The notes: generated from the sequence alone by a model not told the origin. Positions 15,912-24,686 are shown, numbered from the stretch's first letter. The stretch is DNA of 64,000 nucleotides from CALOAD01 sp942491415 (GCA_942491415.1 CALOAD010000009.1:1-64000), one strand, 5' to 3'. Program-made: numbers and translations.

Positions 15912-18502
15912 GTAAAAAAACTGCTGAATACACTCTTGATAACGGTTTAAAGGTTCTTATGTTGAACAATCATTGCATGCCTTTAACGACTTTTATGATG
16001 TGGTATAAAGTGGGATCCAGAAATGAAGTCGAGGGTAAAACAGGCATAACCCATTTTTTGGAGCATTTAAGTTTTAAAAGTACAGAAAAATTTGAAACGG
16101 GGCAGATAACCGCCGAGATAATGAGAAATGGTGGTAATTTTAATGCTTATACTGCTCGTGATTTTACTTGTTATTATGAAACTTTTGCTACAAGTAAGCT
16201 GGAGTTGGCTATGCTTATTGAATCTCAAAGAATGAATAAGCTTATATTGACAGAAGCGGAGGTCGAAAAAGAAGTTGGCATTATATTGGCGGAAATGGAA
16301 AAAACTTTTGATAATCCTTTTACTGCACTTGATATAGGCGTTAGGGCAAAGGCTTATACTCATCATCCCTATAAAAACCCTGTTATAGGCTGGGGTGAGG
16401 ATATAGAAAACATAACGGTCGATGATTTAAAAGATCATTATCAAAAATTTTATACCCCAAATAATGCAACAGTTGTTGTAGTGGGGAATTTTGATAAAAA
16501 AGAAGTATTAGCTTTAATAAAAAAATATTTTGATGATATTCCTCCTTTTTATTTTGATCAAAATATTCAACCTGATTACCACCAAAAAGGTCAACGACAC
16601 GCTATAGTTAGAAGAAATGGTAGTTATCCAATAGTAAAACATTCTTATCATATACCTAAAGCTACTCATGAGGATATTTTTCCGTTGATTGTTCTCGGTG
16701 AGATGCTCAATTCAGGAATTAGCAGTCGTTTTTATCAGCCTCTTATAGAGTCTCAATTGGCTACGGATCTTGCTGTTAATGTGGAAACGTCAAAAGACCC
16801 CGGGCTTTTTTCTATAGTTTCGGCTGTTGCTCCAAAGGTAGATCCTAAAAAAGTCCAAGATATAATCTTTTCAATTTCTGAGAACATTATAAAATCACAT
16901 CCTCCCAAAAAATTGGAAATAGAAAATACTAAAAATCGTATTATTTCAAATTTTGAGCAAAATAAAGATGGTACTTTTAAATACGCTTATTTGCTTGGGT
17001 ACTATGAGACAGTGAGCTCTCATAGGCATATTGATAATTATGTTGAAAATATTCAAAATGTATCCAAAGAGCAGGTTAAAGAGGTTGCAAAAAAATATTT
17101 AACTTCGCAAAACCTTATAGTAGGTGAGTTTATACCTTCTTCGCATGAGACAAAACGTTTTAAAACTCAATATGATTATAAGCCTACAGAAAAAATAAAT
17201 CACCTCTATCAGCCACCGGTAATTGTACTGGAGGAGTCTTCGTATTCTAAAATAGTAAAGTCAAAAAAAATATTTGAGAACGGACTCAAGGTTTTGCATT
17301 CAAAAAATACAACAAATGATACTGTGAAAATAGCTGGAAATATAAAAGCCGGGAATATATTTTGTTCACAAATAAATCCGTTATTACCGGCGATGTGTGC
17401 CGGCATGCTTAATCGAGGTTCGGGAGGTTTATCTAAAATACAAATAGCTCAAAAAACTGAAACAAAAGGTATTCATGTGGGCATAAATAAGGTGGGAGAG
17501 TCTGTTTGTTTTTCACTTTCTTCGACTGTAAAGGATTTTGATTTTGCTTTAAAAATACTTGGTAATATTCTTATGTCACCTGATTTTTTGCAAGATGAGT
17601 TTATTAAATATCAAAAACAGGCGTTTATGGGGCTGGAACAAAGAAAAAAACTTTCCGGATATCTTGCGGAAACAGCTTTTTCCAGACAAATTTTTCCTAA
17701 AGGGCATATGTTAAGAACAGAAAGTATTAAACAACAGGAAAAATTGCTTTATGAGTTTAATTTAGACGATATAAAAGAATTTTATAATGGGTTTTATGCG
17801 CCTAATAGTGCTATTATTTCTATAGCAGGGAATATTGAAAAAGAACACGCTTTTGCTTCTATTGAAAAGGTTTTTGGTGATTGGCAATCTAAGTTTATAG
17901 AAGAGCCGTTTATTAGAAAAGCACGGTTGCAAAGAACATCAAAAGAAAAAATTATAAAAATAAAAGAAAAAGAAGAAGTGAATGTCATTTTAGGACATTA
18001 TTTTCCGATAAGCAAAAATAGCAAAGATTATAACGTTGCAAGTATTATGAATTTTGTTTTTGGCGGTAGTAGTGCCCTTACAAGCAGGATAGGACGACGA
18101 CTCAGAGAAGATCTCGGGTTGGTATATTCTATTTCATCAGGTTTTAGTTCTTTTTCTATTCCGGGAGCCTGGTCGGCAAAATTTGGTGTGGATAAGCATT
18201 ATGTGGATATAGCATTAGAAGTTTTTTTAGAAGAAGTAAACAGGTTTATAAAACATGGAATTACCGCTCAAGAGCTGGATCTTGCTAAGTCTTATCTTTC
18301 GGGTTCTTATCCGCTAAGATTTAACAGTAATGCCGGCATGGCAAGGGCTTTGCTTGTAAATGAATATTATAATTTGGGTGATGATTATTTGAATGAATAT
18401 CCTTTTATTATTAATTCGATATCTAAAAATCAAGTAAATGAAATGATAAAAAAACTTTTACATATTGATAAAATTACTGTTGTAAAAATTGGTGATATTT
18501 AA
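15899..18502 (+). CDS. M16 family zinc metallopeptidase (two-domain, pitrilysin-like)
   Basis: 867-aa protein made of two tandem M16 halves. The first carries the inverted zinc motif HFLEH (residues 52-56) and the downstream Glu region EKEVGIILAEME (about 123-134). The second half (from about 460) has the same fold cues, including the RIGRRLREDLGLVYSI segment, but lacks HxxEH, as expected for the non-catalytic half. No signal peptide is evident at the chosen start, so it is probably cytoplasmic, unlike many periplasmic relatives. It likely degrades small or misfolded peptides. Confidence 0.9.
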   Translation: MRNLSKKTAEYTLDNGLKVLMLNNHCMPLTTFMMWYKVGSRNEVEGKTGITHFLEHLSFKSTEKFETGQITAEIMRNGGNFNAYTARDFTCYYETFATSKLELAMLIESQRMNKLILTEAEVEKEVGIILAEMEKTFDNPFTALDIGVRAKAYTHHPYKNPVIGWGEDIENITVDDLKDHYQKFYTPNNATVVVVGNFDKKEVLALIKKYFDDIPPFYFDQNIQPDYHQKGQRHAIVRRNGSYPIVKHSYHIPKATHEDIFPLIVLGEMLNSGISSRFYQPLIESQLATDLAVNVETSKDPGLFSIVSAVAPKVDPKKVQDIIFSISENIIKSHPPKKLEIENTKNRIISNFEQNKDGTFKYAYLLGYYETVSSHRHIDNYVENIQNVSKEQVKEVAKKYLTSQNLIVGEFIPSSHETKRFKTQYDYKPTEKINHLYQPPVIVLEESSYSKIVKSKKIFENGLKVLHSKNTTNDTVKIAGNIKAGNIFCSQINPLLPAMCAGMLNRGSGGLSKIQIAQKTETKGIHVGINKVGESVCFSLSSTVKDFDFALKILGNILMSPDFLQDEFIKYQKQAFMGLEQRKKLSGYLAETAFSRQIFPKGHMLRTESIKQQEKLLYEFNLDDIKEFYNGFYAPNSAIISIAGNIEKEHAFASIEKVFGDWQSKFIEEPFIRKARLQRTSKEKIIKIKEKEEVNVILGHYFPISKNSKDYNVASIMNFVFGGSSALTSRIGRRLREDLGLVYSISSGFSSFSIPGAWSAKFGVDKHYVDIALEVFLEEVNRFIKHGITAQELDLAKSYLSGSYPLRFNSNAGMARALLVNEYYNLGDDYLNEYPFIINSISKNQVNEMIKKLLHIDKITVVKIGDI

Positions 18503-18591
18503 GCGGGTAAAATTTATAGAATACTTAATGTAATTTGCTTTTTAAGTTCTTATATTTTATTATGATTCTAGTTTAATAGGAGAGGTTTAAA

Positions 18592-19287
18592 ATGAAAAGA
18601 AAATTAGGATTTACTTTGGCAGAAGTATTAATCACATTAACTGTAATAGGGGTTGTAGCAGCATTAAGCATTCCAACTTTATTGAGTAGCTCTAACGATA
18701 CAAGTAATGTTACCGCTTTAAAAAAGAATTTTGCAACACTTACAAATGCTATTAAATTATATCAAGCTGAAAATGGTTCTATTGCAGCTTTATATTCAGG
18801 TTCACATGCCGATGTGCTTACAGGGGTATCAGGATATTTAAATTTGATTAAAAACTGTGGCACAGCTGCAGGTTGTTGGTATACTGATGAATTGAAAACT
18901 GTTAGTGGAGGAGTAGTGAACGCTAGTGCTGAAGCCCTTCTTGGAACAGATTATGCAAGAGGTATTTTGGCAGATGGAACTATGATAGCATTTTCTAGCA
19001 ATGGTAATTGTACTACTACTCCCGGTAATATAGATGTAGCACCTTTCGTAGGGGCTACTTGTGGTGATATTGTAGTTGATATAAATGGATCAAAAGGTCC
19101 TAATATTATAGGAAACGATGTATTTTCTTTTTGGGTTACTAAAGCGTCTGTTTCTCCTAAAGGAGCTAAGGGTACAGGGGCTACAACTGATGGAACAAGT
19201 TGTACTACTGTTGGTGCCAGTACAGATGAAAAAACGGCTGAAGGTTGTACGACAGAAGCTATTGCTATGGGATCTATGGATTATTAA
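18592..19287 (+). CDS. Type IV pilin-like / type II secretion pseudopilin
   Basis: 231-aa prepilin with the class III leader MKRKLG followed by FTLAEVLITLTVIGVVAALS. The peptidase cuts after Gly6, and Glu5 of the mature protein is conserved. The remaining globular domain is Gly/Ala/Thr-rich with several Cys residues (NCG, GCW, NCT, TCG, SCT, GCT) that could form disulfides after export. GGAGAG precedes the ATG and a strong terminator follows, so it is monocistronic, as is common for major pilins. Whether it forms pili or a secretion pseudopilus is not decidable here. Confidence 0.88.
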   Translation: MKRKLGFTLAEVLITLTVIGVVAALSIPTLLSSSNDTSNVTALKKNFATLTNAIKLYQAENGSIAALYSGSHADVLTGVSGYLNLIKNCGTAAGCWYTDELKTVSGGVVNASAEALLGTDYARGILADGTMIAFSSNGNCTTTPGNIDVAPFVGATCGDIVVDINGSKGPNIIGNDVFSFWVTKASVSPKGAKGTGATTDGTSCTTVGASTDEKTAEGCTTEAIAMGSMDY

Positions 19288-19315
19288 TAAGAATATTTAA
19301 AATCATAAAAATTAC

Positions 19316-19353
19316 AAAGTCCTATGTGTTAAATCACATAGGACTTTGTTTTT
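19316..19353 (+). terminator. Strong rho-independent terminator after the pilin gene
   Basis: Perfect 13-base arms AAAGTCCTATGTG (19316-19328) and CACATAGGACTTT (19335-19347) around a six-base loop, then GTTTTT. It can also serve the converging minus-strand Dps-like gene. Confidence 0.93.
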
Positions 19354-19371
19354 GGAAATAGTTTTGTGTTT

Positions 19372-19923
19372 TTATTTTAGAAATTTGGATACAAAAGGAG
19401 AACTTTCTCCTTTACGCAGAAAATGCCCTGTTGCTCCTTCTCCTAGAATTTCCGAGAACCAAGATTCATGCTCAATTTCTTCGTGTAAAATAGCCAGTGC
19501 AAGGTCATGAGTTCTATGATCTTTTCCTGCCGTCATATTACAAATTTTGGTATAACAGTATACAGCACATTTTTCAGCTTTTGCTAATACCTCTAAGATA
19601 GCTTTTGGATCAGAAGGATTTTCAGGCAAGCCGGCTGGAGGGCAAGAACTCATATTATGAAAATCTAGCATTGATTCAGGTAGTTTACCTCCTAATTCAT
19701 AAATACGAGGAACTAGTGCTTCGAAGTGATTTCTATCTTCGATTCTTGCTACTTCTACTATTTCCTTTAAGCTTTCACTTTCCATGCTCGTTAAATTAGC
19801 TCTTAAAATTGTGTAGTAATAATATGTTGTAAATTCGGCTGCTGCATTTTTAATGAGCAGTTCTAGCAACTTGTCTACATCAACACCTGCTTGTTTTACG
19901 ATATCAATAGCAACTTTTGTCAT
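19372..19923 (-). CDS. Dps-like ferritin (DPSL/thioferritin type)
   Basis: 183-aa ferritin-like four-helix protein. Carboxylate and His ligands are visible in AEFTTYYYYTILRA (helix A), ARIEDRNHFEALVPRI (helix B), AEKCAVYCYTKICNM (helix C) and LHEEIEHESWF (helix D), a bacterioferritin-like di-iron set. The Cys pair in CAVYC matches the thioferritin trait described for Dps-like proteins of Sulfolobus and Bacteroides. Such proteins use peroxide to oxidise iron and protect cells from oxidative stress. AGGAGC precedes the ATG. It is transcribed away from the 53-aa gene, with a 317-base gap between them. Confidence 0.87.
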   Translation of the reverse strand: MTKVAIDIVKQAGVDVDKLLELLIKNAAAEFTTYYYYTILRANLTSMESESLKEIVEVARIEDRNHFEALVPRIYELGGKLPESMLDFHNMSSCPPAGLPENPSDPKAILEVLAKAEKCAVYCYTKICNMTAGKDHRTHDLALAILHEEIEHESWFSEILGEGATGHFLRKGESSPFVSKFLK

Positions 19924-20108
19924 GTTAGCTCCTTTGAAAATTTCATATGCAAAAATAAGCTATCACGGTTTTTTAGTTTGAGAATATTGGATATTTAGGC
20001 TAAATCCTTTAAATAGATTAAAGAGAAAGAATAAAAATTGTTTTTATATATTTTTTCTTAACATTTTTTTACAAGAAATTTTGTTTTTTGCTATCAAATT
20101 TTTTTTTG

Positions 20109-20137
20109 TTGACGTTTTAAAATAAAAAGTTTAGCAT
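20109..20137 (+). promoter_or_regulatory. Predicted sigma-70-type promoter for the 53-aa gene
   Basis: TTGACG (20109-20114) and TAGCAT (20132-20137) are separated by 17 bases. The -35 matches consensus in five of six positions and the -10 in four. The gene's ATG lies about 100 bases downstream. Confidence 0.55.
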
Positions 20138-20240
20138 GTAAATTAAATTCGAAAATTTAATTGCATATTGGTTAGGCTATTGAAACCCTAATGGTTTGGG
20201 GAAATACGATGAAATTTATTAATAAATAGGAGGCTCACAA
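20138..20240 (+). other. About 100-base leader of the 53-aa gene with small hairpin
   Basis: The probable 5' leader includes a short hairpin, AAACC/GGTTT around CTAAT (about 20183-20197), followed by GGGGAAATACGATG and an AGGAGG ribosome-binding site at 20228-20233. I do not recognise a known riboswitch class. The leader is unusually long for such a short gene. Confidence 0.35.
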
Positions 20241-20402
20241 ATGGTCACTCTTCTTGAAAAAGTAGAAACAAAGCAAGTATCAAAAACAGCAAAACAAGAC
20301 GAATTTGAAAAATTCTTACAACGTCAAAGAAGTACAGCAACTTTTTATGGTAGAGAAGTAGGTTCTTTCTCTTCTTATAAAAAAATTCTTGGATTAATGT
20401 AA
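20241..20402 (+). CDS. Uncharacterised 53-aa protein
   Basis: Short ORF starting MVTLLEKVETKQVSK and ending SFSSYKKILGLM. It is preceded by a full AGGAGG at good spacing, a near-consensus promoter about 100 bases upstream, and a perfect hairpin terminator 28 bases downstream, so it is a complete transcription unit and very likely expressed. It is Lys/Glu/Gln-rich in its N-terminal half, with an aromatic-containing tail (TATFYGREVGSF). No Cys, membrane segment or known domain is visible. Function unknown; a stress-related small protein is possible given the flanking Dps-like and recA genes, but that is speculation. Confidence 0.75.
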   Translation: MVTLLEKVETKQVSKTAKQDEFEKFLQRQRSTATFYGREVGSFSSYKKILGLM

Positions 20403-20430
20403 GATATTCATAAAAAATAAAAACGTTAAA

Positions 20431-20468
20431 AAAGACACCTTGAAAATAAAAGGTGTCTTTTTAGTTTT
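20431..20468. terminator. Bidirectional terminator between the 53-aa gene and recA
   Basis: Arms AAAGACACCT (20431-20440) and AGGTGTCTTT (20451-20460) around a ten-base loop, with a T-rich tail on the plus strand and an A-run on the other side, so it can end both converging transcripts. Confidence 0.88.
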
Positions 20469-20497
20469 ATGATTTAAGATTTTTTAAAAATTTATTT

Positions 20498-21562
20498 TTA
20501 TTTTTCGATTAATTTTTTTTCAGGTTCTTTGGTTTCTTCTATTTCACCTGCTAAAATACTTCGAACTTTTCCTTCTACTTCTTTATAAATTTCAGGATTT
20601 TGCTCTAGATATTCTTTGGCTTTTTCTCTACCTTGTCCTATTTTATCTTCGCCGTAGCTAAACCAGGACCCTGCTTTTTTTATGATGTTAAGATTTATGG
20701 CAACGTCAAGCATACAGCCTGTTTTGGAGATGCCTTGTCCGTAAATAATATCAAACTCGGCAATTCTAAAAGGTGGCGCAACTTTGTTTTTAACCACTTT
20801 GACTTTAACTCTATTGCCGTATTCTTGTCCGTCCTTTTTAAGGGTTTCAATTCTTCTTATATCAAGTCTTACGCTTGCATAGTATTTTAGAGCATTACCG
20901 CCGGTTGTTGTTTCAGGATTTCCATATACAATACCGATTTTCTGTCTTAATTGATTGATGAAAATAACGGTTGTTTTAGTTTTCCCGACTATACCTGTTA
21001 GTTTTCTCAGTGCTTGACTCATAAGTCTTGCTTGTAGACCCATATGAGAATCACCCATTTCGCCGTCAATTTCAGCTCTTGGAACTAAGGCAGCTACTGA
21101 ATCTACAACGATAACATCTACAGCCCCTGATCTTACAAGTTCTTCGGTGATATCAAGTGCTTGTTCTCCTGCATCAGGTTGACTTATAAGCAATTGTTCA
21201 ATGTTTACACCCAGATTTTTAGCGTATTCAGGATCAAGAGCGTGCTCAGCATCTATAAAAGCTGCAATACCGCCTTTTTTTTGAACTTCCGCAACTATAT
21301 GTTGAGCTAGCGTTGTTTTACCGCTACTTTCAGGTCCGTATATTTCAATAACTCTTCCTTTTGGGATTCCGCCTATTCCGAGTGCAACATCCAAAGATAA
21401 AGCACCGGTGGACACAACATCTATATTGATAGAGCTTTTATCGCCCAGCTTCATTATTGAACCTTTACCGAAGTCTTTTTCTATTTTATCTATTGCCATT
21501 TCAAGAGCTTTTTGACGCTCTTTTGCAATATTATTGTCTTCTACTTTTTCTTTTACTGCCAT
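20498..21562 (-). CDS. recA: Recombinase RecA
   Basis: 354-aa homologous-recombination ATPase and SOS co-protease. Walker A is GPESSGKTT (about residues 76-84), with AFIDAEHALDPEYA, the VIVVDSVAALVPRAE Walker B region, and loop L2 GNPETTTGGNALKYYAS. A Lys/Glu-rich acidic-basic tail follows the core. AGGATC precedes the ATG. No obvious LexA box was identified in the short upstream region. Confidence 0.97.
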   Translation of the reverse strand: MAVKEKVEDNNIAKERQKALEMAIDKIEKDFGKGSIMKLGDKSSINIDVVSTGALSLDVALGIGGIPKGRVIEIYGPESSGKTTLAQHIVAEVQKKGGIAAFIDAEHALDPEYAKNLGVNIEQLLISQPDAGEQALDITEELVRSGAVDVIVVDSVAALVPRAEIDGEMGDSHMGLQARLMSQALRKLTGIVGKTKTTVIFINQLRQKIGIVYGNPETTTGGNALKYYASVRLDIRRIETLKKDGQEYGNRVKVKVVKNKVAPPFRIAEFDIIYGQGISKTGCMLDVAINLNIIKKAGSWFSYGEDKIGQGREKAKEYLEQNPEIYKEVEGKVRSILAGEIEETKEPEKKLIEK

Positions 21563-21652
21563 TTTAGGATCCTCATTTTTAATTTGAAACTATTTATTCT
21601 TATATAATTATACTTTAAAACTTTGTATATTTTGCTTTTTGAGTTAAAAGGG

Positions 21653-22663
21653 TTACGAACGTTTATTTAATATTTTATAAGATACTATTTGCCAGTGTGC
21701 TTGATTTTCCATTGCAACGAATCCTGCACAGGAAAGAACTCCAACGGCTAAATCAGCCCAAAAACCTTCTTTGAAATCATTTAAAGAGATATTCATTTTT
21801 TGAGGCTTAAAATTGGCAGGATTACATTTGATGCTGCTAAAATTGATAGCTCTCAGATCAATATCTCCACAAAGATGAATGATCTGCACTTCAGGACAAG
21901 AGGTTGCAATATCTACCACTTCTATAAGGGCAGAAGGTTCTGTTGATATTATATTTTGTATTTTTTGATTGGTATCAGCGACAACAATAGCGTCTAATCC
22001 TTGCAAATGTTTTGTTATGTAATCTTTTTGAGGTTGTTTTTCTGTGTCTACTGCGTAAATATTGACTCCTGATGCTTTTAAGACACTGATAGCATTTTGC
22101 AAAAGACCATCGTTGCCAATTATTAAAGTTTTTGACCTAAAGGCATCGAGTCCTGATTCATAGAGTCTTTTAAGTATTAAATGAGCATAATATTTGTATA
22201 ACTCTATTTTAGAGTCGGCAGGATCGAACATAATAACGGGTATTTTACGTCCTGTGCAATAATCTATATCGATATCTTCAATAGCTGTAAAGTCTAAATC
22301 TTTAGGGCAAATAGATATAACGCAGCTTTGGTTTAGCTTTGCTACGTAATTTGCGCCAATTGTAGATACACCTTTTCCTTTTACTAAAATATCAATATTG
22401 GGGATAATTTCATCAGTTTCAGATTCTATAAAATGATATTTAGTGTTGAGTTTTAGCTCTTCAGCTATTCTTTTTATTTTGTTTATAACTTCAACATTTC
22501 TGGAGGTTACAAAAACTGTAGCGGCTCCGGATAAACCTGCCATTAAGGGCATTATAGAAGGATCAGGAGTGAACTCAGGCAAAAGCAAAGTTTTTTCAGC
22601 AAGATTTAATCTTACTCGTTTTAGACTTTGTTTAAGTATTTCAGTAAACTTTTGGTCTTTCAC
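21653..22663 (-). CDS. Uncharacterised protein with two Rossmann-like halves
   Basis: 336-aa protein I cannot name. The C-terminal half (about 165-260) reads as a nucleotide-binding Rossmann unit: KTLIIGNDGLLQNAISVLKASGVNIYAVDTEK, shown here only as a pattern of beta strand, Gly-rich turn and Asp at the end of strand 2. The N-terminal half (about 40-130) has a second alternating alpha/beta pattern. The layout recalls S-adenosylhomocysteinase or 2-hydroxyacid dehydrogenase folds, but no catalytic signature is visible. The end (FWADLAVGVLSCAGFVAMENQAHW broken into a hydrophobic helix) may contact a partner. It lies between recA and a transporter, both on the same strand. Confidence 0.65.
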   Translation of the reverse strand: MKDQKFTEILKQSLKRVRLNLAEKTLLLPEFTPDPSIMPLMAGLSGAATVFVTSRNVEVINKIKRIAEELKLNTKYHFIESETDEIIPNIDILVKGKGVSTIGANYVAKLNQSCVISICPKDLDFTAIEDIDIDYCTGRKIPVIMFDPADSKIELYKYYAHLILKRLYESGLDAFRSKTLIIGNDGLLQNAISVLKASGVNIYAVDTEKQPQKDYITKHLQGLDAIVVADTNQKIQNIISTEPSALIEVVDIATSCPEVQIIHLCGDIDLRAINFSSIKCNPANFKPQKMNISLNDFKEGFWADLAVGVLSCAGFVAMENQAHWQIVSYKILNKRS

Positions 22664-22749
22664 TTTTTAGTACCTGTTTTTATATACTTAAATTTTAGCA
22701 GTTAATCTTTTGAGAGATAAGTTTGTAAAGTTCTTATAATAAAAATTTT

Positions 22750-24138
22750 TTAGACAGTATCTTTTGATCTTATTTTTTTCCAAATGAAGTAAACAGGAAT
22801 ACCGCTTAGTACAATCAAAAGCCCTGCCCAGGTATAAACCGGTTTAAATATTAAAAGATTAATTGCAACAAAAATAGCTAAAACACAATAAAATATTGGC
22901 AAGAAGGGATAAAAAAGAGTTTTATACGGTCTTTCAAGATCAGGATATTTGCTTCTAAATCTGAAAAGCCCTCCTACTGTTAGGATATAAAACAAAAGTG
23001 CTGCGAAGATAACATAATCAAGTAATTGCAAATAAGAACCGCTGAGTACAAGTATAGAAGCCCATAAACATTGAAGTGCAAGAGAATTTTGCGGTGTTTT
23101 TGTAGTAGGGTTAATTTCAGAAAGTCGCTTAAAGAAAAGCCCATCGTTTGCCATTGCATAGTAAACTCTAGCTCCTGCAAGTGTCATTCCGTTTGCACAG
23201 CCAAATATGGAAATTAAAATGATTATTGAAATTAAAATTTCTCCCCCCCCACCTAGTATAGAGGACATGACAGCGTTGCCTACGTTGTCTTCAATTGCAT
23301 TTTGGATGCCTGAAATAGGTAGCACTAAAAGAAAAATAAGGTTTGTTAGGAAATAAAGTAAGATAACGGTTCCTGTTCCTAAAATTAAAGCTCTAGGAAG
23401 GTTTTTAGCAGTATCTTTTACTTCTGATGCAATGAATGTAACGTTATTCCAGGCATCGGATGAAAATAAAGCTCCGACCAAGGCTACTGCGATGAGTGAC
23501 AAAGGACTTATATCAATTTTAGGAATTTCAAAACCTTGTGCAAAGTTAGTTTGAATGCTTTCAAGGTTTAATCCTAAGAATAAACCGCATAAAATTAATC
23601 CTATTAAGGCAATTATTTTTGTTGAGGTGAATACATTTTGAATAATTGCACCCATTTTTATGCCTTTTGAGTTGATAATGGTGAGCAAGACTAAAAGACT
23701 TATTGCGAATAATTGTTGGGTTGATATTGATATATTTAAAAATTCCAAAACTATTATATCAGAGCTTATATAAGGGCAAAAGGGTTTGAAAAACTTAGCA
23801 AAAGCTACTGCCACAGCAGCAAGTGTGCCTGTTTGAATTACCAAGAATAATGTCCAGCCATATAAAAAGCCCGTTATGTTTCCCCACACTTTTTTTAAAT
23901 AAACGTATTGACCGCCGGCATGGGGCAAACTGGCAGCGTATTCCCCATAGCAAAGAGCACCTGAAACGGTCATAAGACCTGCAACAAACCATACTACAAG
24001 TAGTAAATAGGCTGAATCAACTTGCCTTGCAATATCTGATGACACAAGAAATATTCCGGATCCTATCATAGAACCGGCAACAATTGCTGTGGCATCCCAC
24101 AGTCCCAGGGTTTTGAGAAAAGTATGTTTATTTGTCAT
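22750..24138 (-). CDS. APC-family amino acid permease
   Basis: 462-aa secondary transporter with about twelve membrane helices. The first helix carries the APC motif ATAIVAGSMIGSGIF (about residues 15-29), followed by VWFVAGLMTVSGALCYGEYAASLPHAGG, split here as helix 2 and the conserved LPHAGG. The SDAWNNVTFIASEVKDTAKNLPRALI loop and the RVYYAMANDGLFF segment are typical of LAT-like exchangers. Substrate unknown: amino acid or polyamine. An oligo-C run (eight C in a row at about 23244-23251) lies in the reading frame, so a sequencing slip should be excluded, although the frame is intact. Confidence 0.88.
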   Translation of the reverse strand: MTNKHTFLKTLGLWDATAIVAGSMIGSGIFLVSSDIARQVDSAYLLLVVWFVAGLMTVSGALCYGEYAASLPHAGGQYVYLKKVWGNITGFLYGWTLFLVIQTGTLAAVAVAFAKFFKPFCPYISSDIIVLEFLNISISTQQLFAISLLVLLTIINSKGIKMGAIIQNVFTSTKIIALIGLILCGLFLGLNLESIQTNFAQGFEIPKIDISPLSLIAVALVGALFSSDAWNNVTFIASEVKDTAKNLPRALILGTGTVILLYFLTNLIFLLVLPISGIQNAIEDNVGNAVMSSILGGGGEILISIIILISIFGCANGMTLAGARVYYAMANDGLFFKRLSEINPTTKTPQNSLALQCLWASILVLSGSYLQLLDYVIFAALLFYILTVGGLFRFRSKYPDLERPYKTLFYPFLPIFYCVLAIFVAINLLIFKPVYTWAGLLIVLSGIPVYFIWKKIRSKDTV

Positions 24139-24213
24139 ATTCTGCCAATCAAAATCTTTATATGATTAAGGCTAATAATATCACAAAAGTATGCAGTAGA
24201 AGAGATGGAGCAA

Positions 24214-24462
24214 TTATGTCAGTTTTTGCATTTTAAGGAGTTTTTGGTTTTGTTTTGGGAATTTATCAAGAAAAATTTCGGGTATGTCGATTCTTGAAAG
24301 GCTTAAGTTGTTGATTTTGTTTAGTTGTTTTTTTGGAGGTCTTTTATTGATTTTTTCGCAGTAAAAAGGTTGTTGTATTTTTTCTTCAAATAGTAAAGCA
24401 AACACTTTTTGTTTATCTGAAAGTTTGTAATCGTTTATAGAAGTGACGAATTCAACTGCCAT
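24214..24462 (-). CDS. Uncharacterised 82-aa protein
   Basis: Short Lys/Gln/Asn-rich ORF beginning MAVEFVTSINDYKLSDKQ and containing a basic middle segment (KINKRPPKKQLNKIN). No membrane segment, Cys motif or known domain is visible apart from one isolated Cys. No strong ribosome-binding site is seen. It sits alone between the APC transporter and a repeat element. Likely real because the gap would otherwise be empty and the frame is open, but the evidence is thin. Confidence 0.5.
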   Translation of the reverse strand: MAVEFVTSINDYKLSDKQKVFALLFEEKIQQPFYCEKINKRPPKKQLNKINNLSLSRIDIPEIFLDKFPKQNQKLLKMQKLT

Positions 24463-24510
24463 TTTTAAGCCTCGTTGTTAAAAAACTTTTATATATTGAA
24501 ACGAGTTTAT

Positions 24511-24577
24511 TTTTAAGAAATCCGATTGCGATCGCATTTCTTAAAAAACGCTCCTAACTTACGCATACCGCTACAAA
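24511..24577 (-). repeat. Intergenic hairpin repeat, copy A (pairs with 38278-38340)
   Basis: On the minus strand it reads GGTATGCGTAAGT, then AGGAGCG, then a hairpin with 11-base arms TTTTAAGAAAT (24511-24521) and ATTTCTTAAAA (24536-24546). The second copy has the same 13-base opening, matches 18 of 21 positions over that segment, and is followed by its own compensating hairpin. The loop of this copy contains GCGATCGC (24528-24535), the cyanobacterial HIP1 word. Confidence 0.75.
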
Positions 24578-24652
24578 CTTTTTGACTGAATTTTTAATTA
24601 CTTTTTTGTATTGGTATAGCAATAGTATAGAGATTTTTATATAAAAAGACAG

Positions 24653-24686
24653 AAGTTTAACTAACTTAATTAAGTTAGTTAAACTT
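24653..24686. terminator. Perfect palindromic terminator
   Basis: Two 17-base halves centred on TTAATTAA form a perfect inverted repeat (AAGTTTAACTAACTTAA and its complement). T-rich tracts follow on the plus strand (GCTTTTTT) and, read from the other strand, CTTTTT. It lies 24 bases past the end of the minus-strand lipoprotein gene. Confidence 0.8.

Noticed and set aside
19118..19300. 60-aa frame in the 3' half of the pilin gene
   Set aside because: Out-of-frame shadow of a strongly supported pilin gene.
20138..20240. Known riboswitch in the 53-aa gene leader
   Set aside because: Compared by eye with fluoride, preQ1, c-di-GMP and guanidine consensus features; none fitted.
23244..23251. Frameshift at an oligo-C run in the APC transporter
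   Set aside because: The reading frame stays open across the run and the family helices are in order, so there is no sign of disruption.
24528..24535. GCGATCGC (cyanobacterial HIP1)
   Set aside because: I found only this one copy, in the loop of a hairpin repeat, so it is not iterated here.
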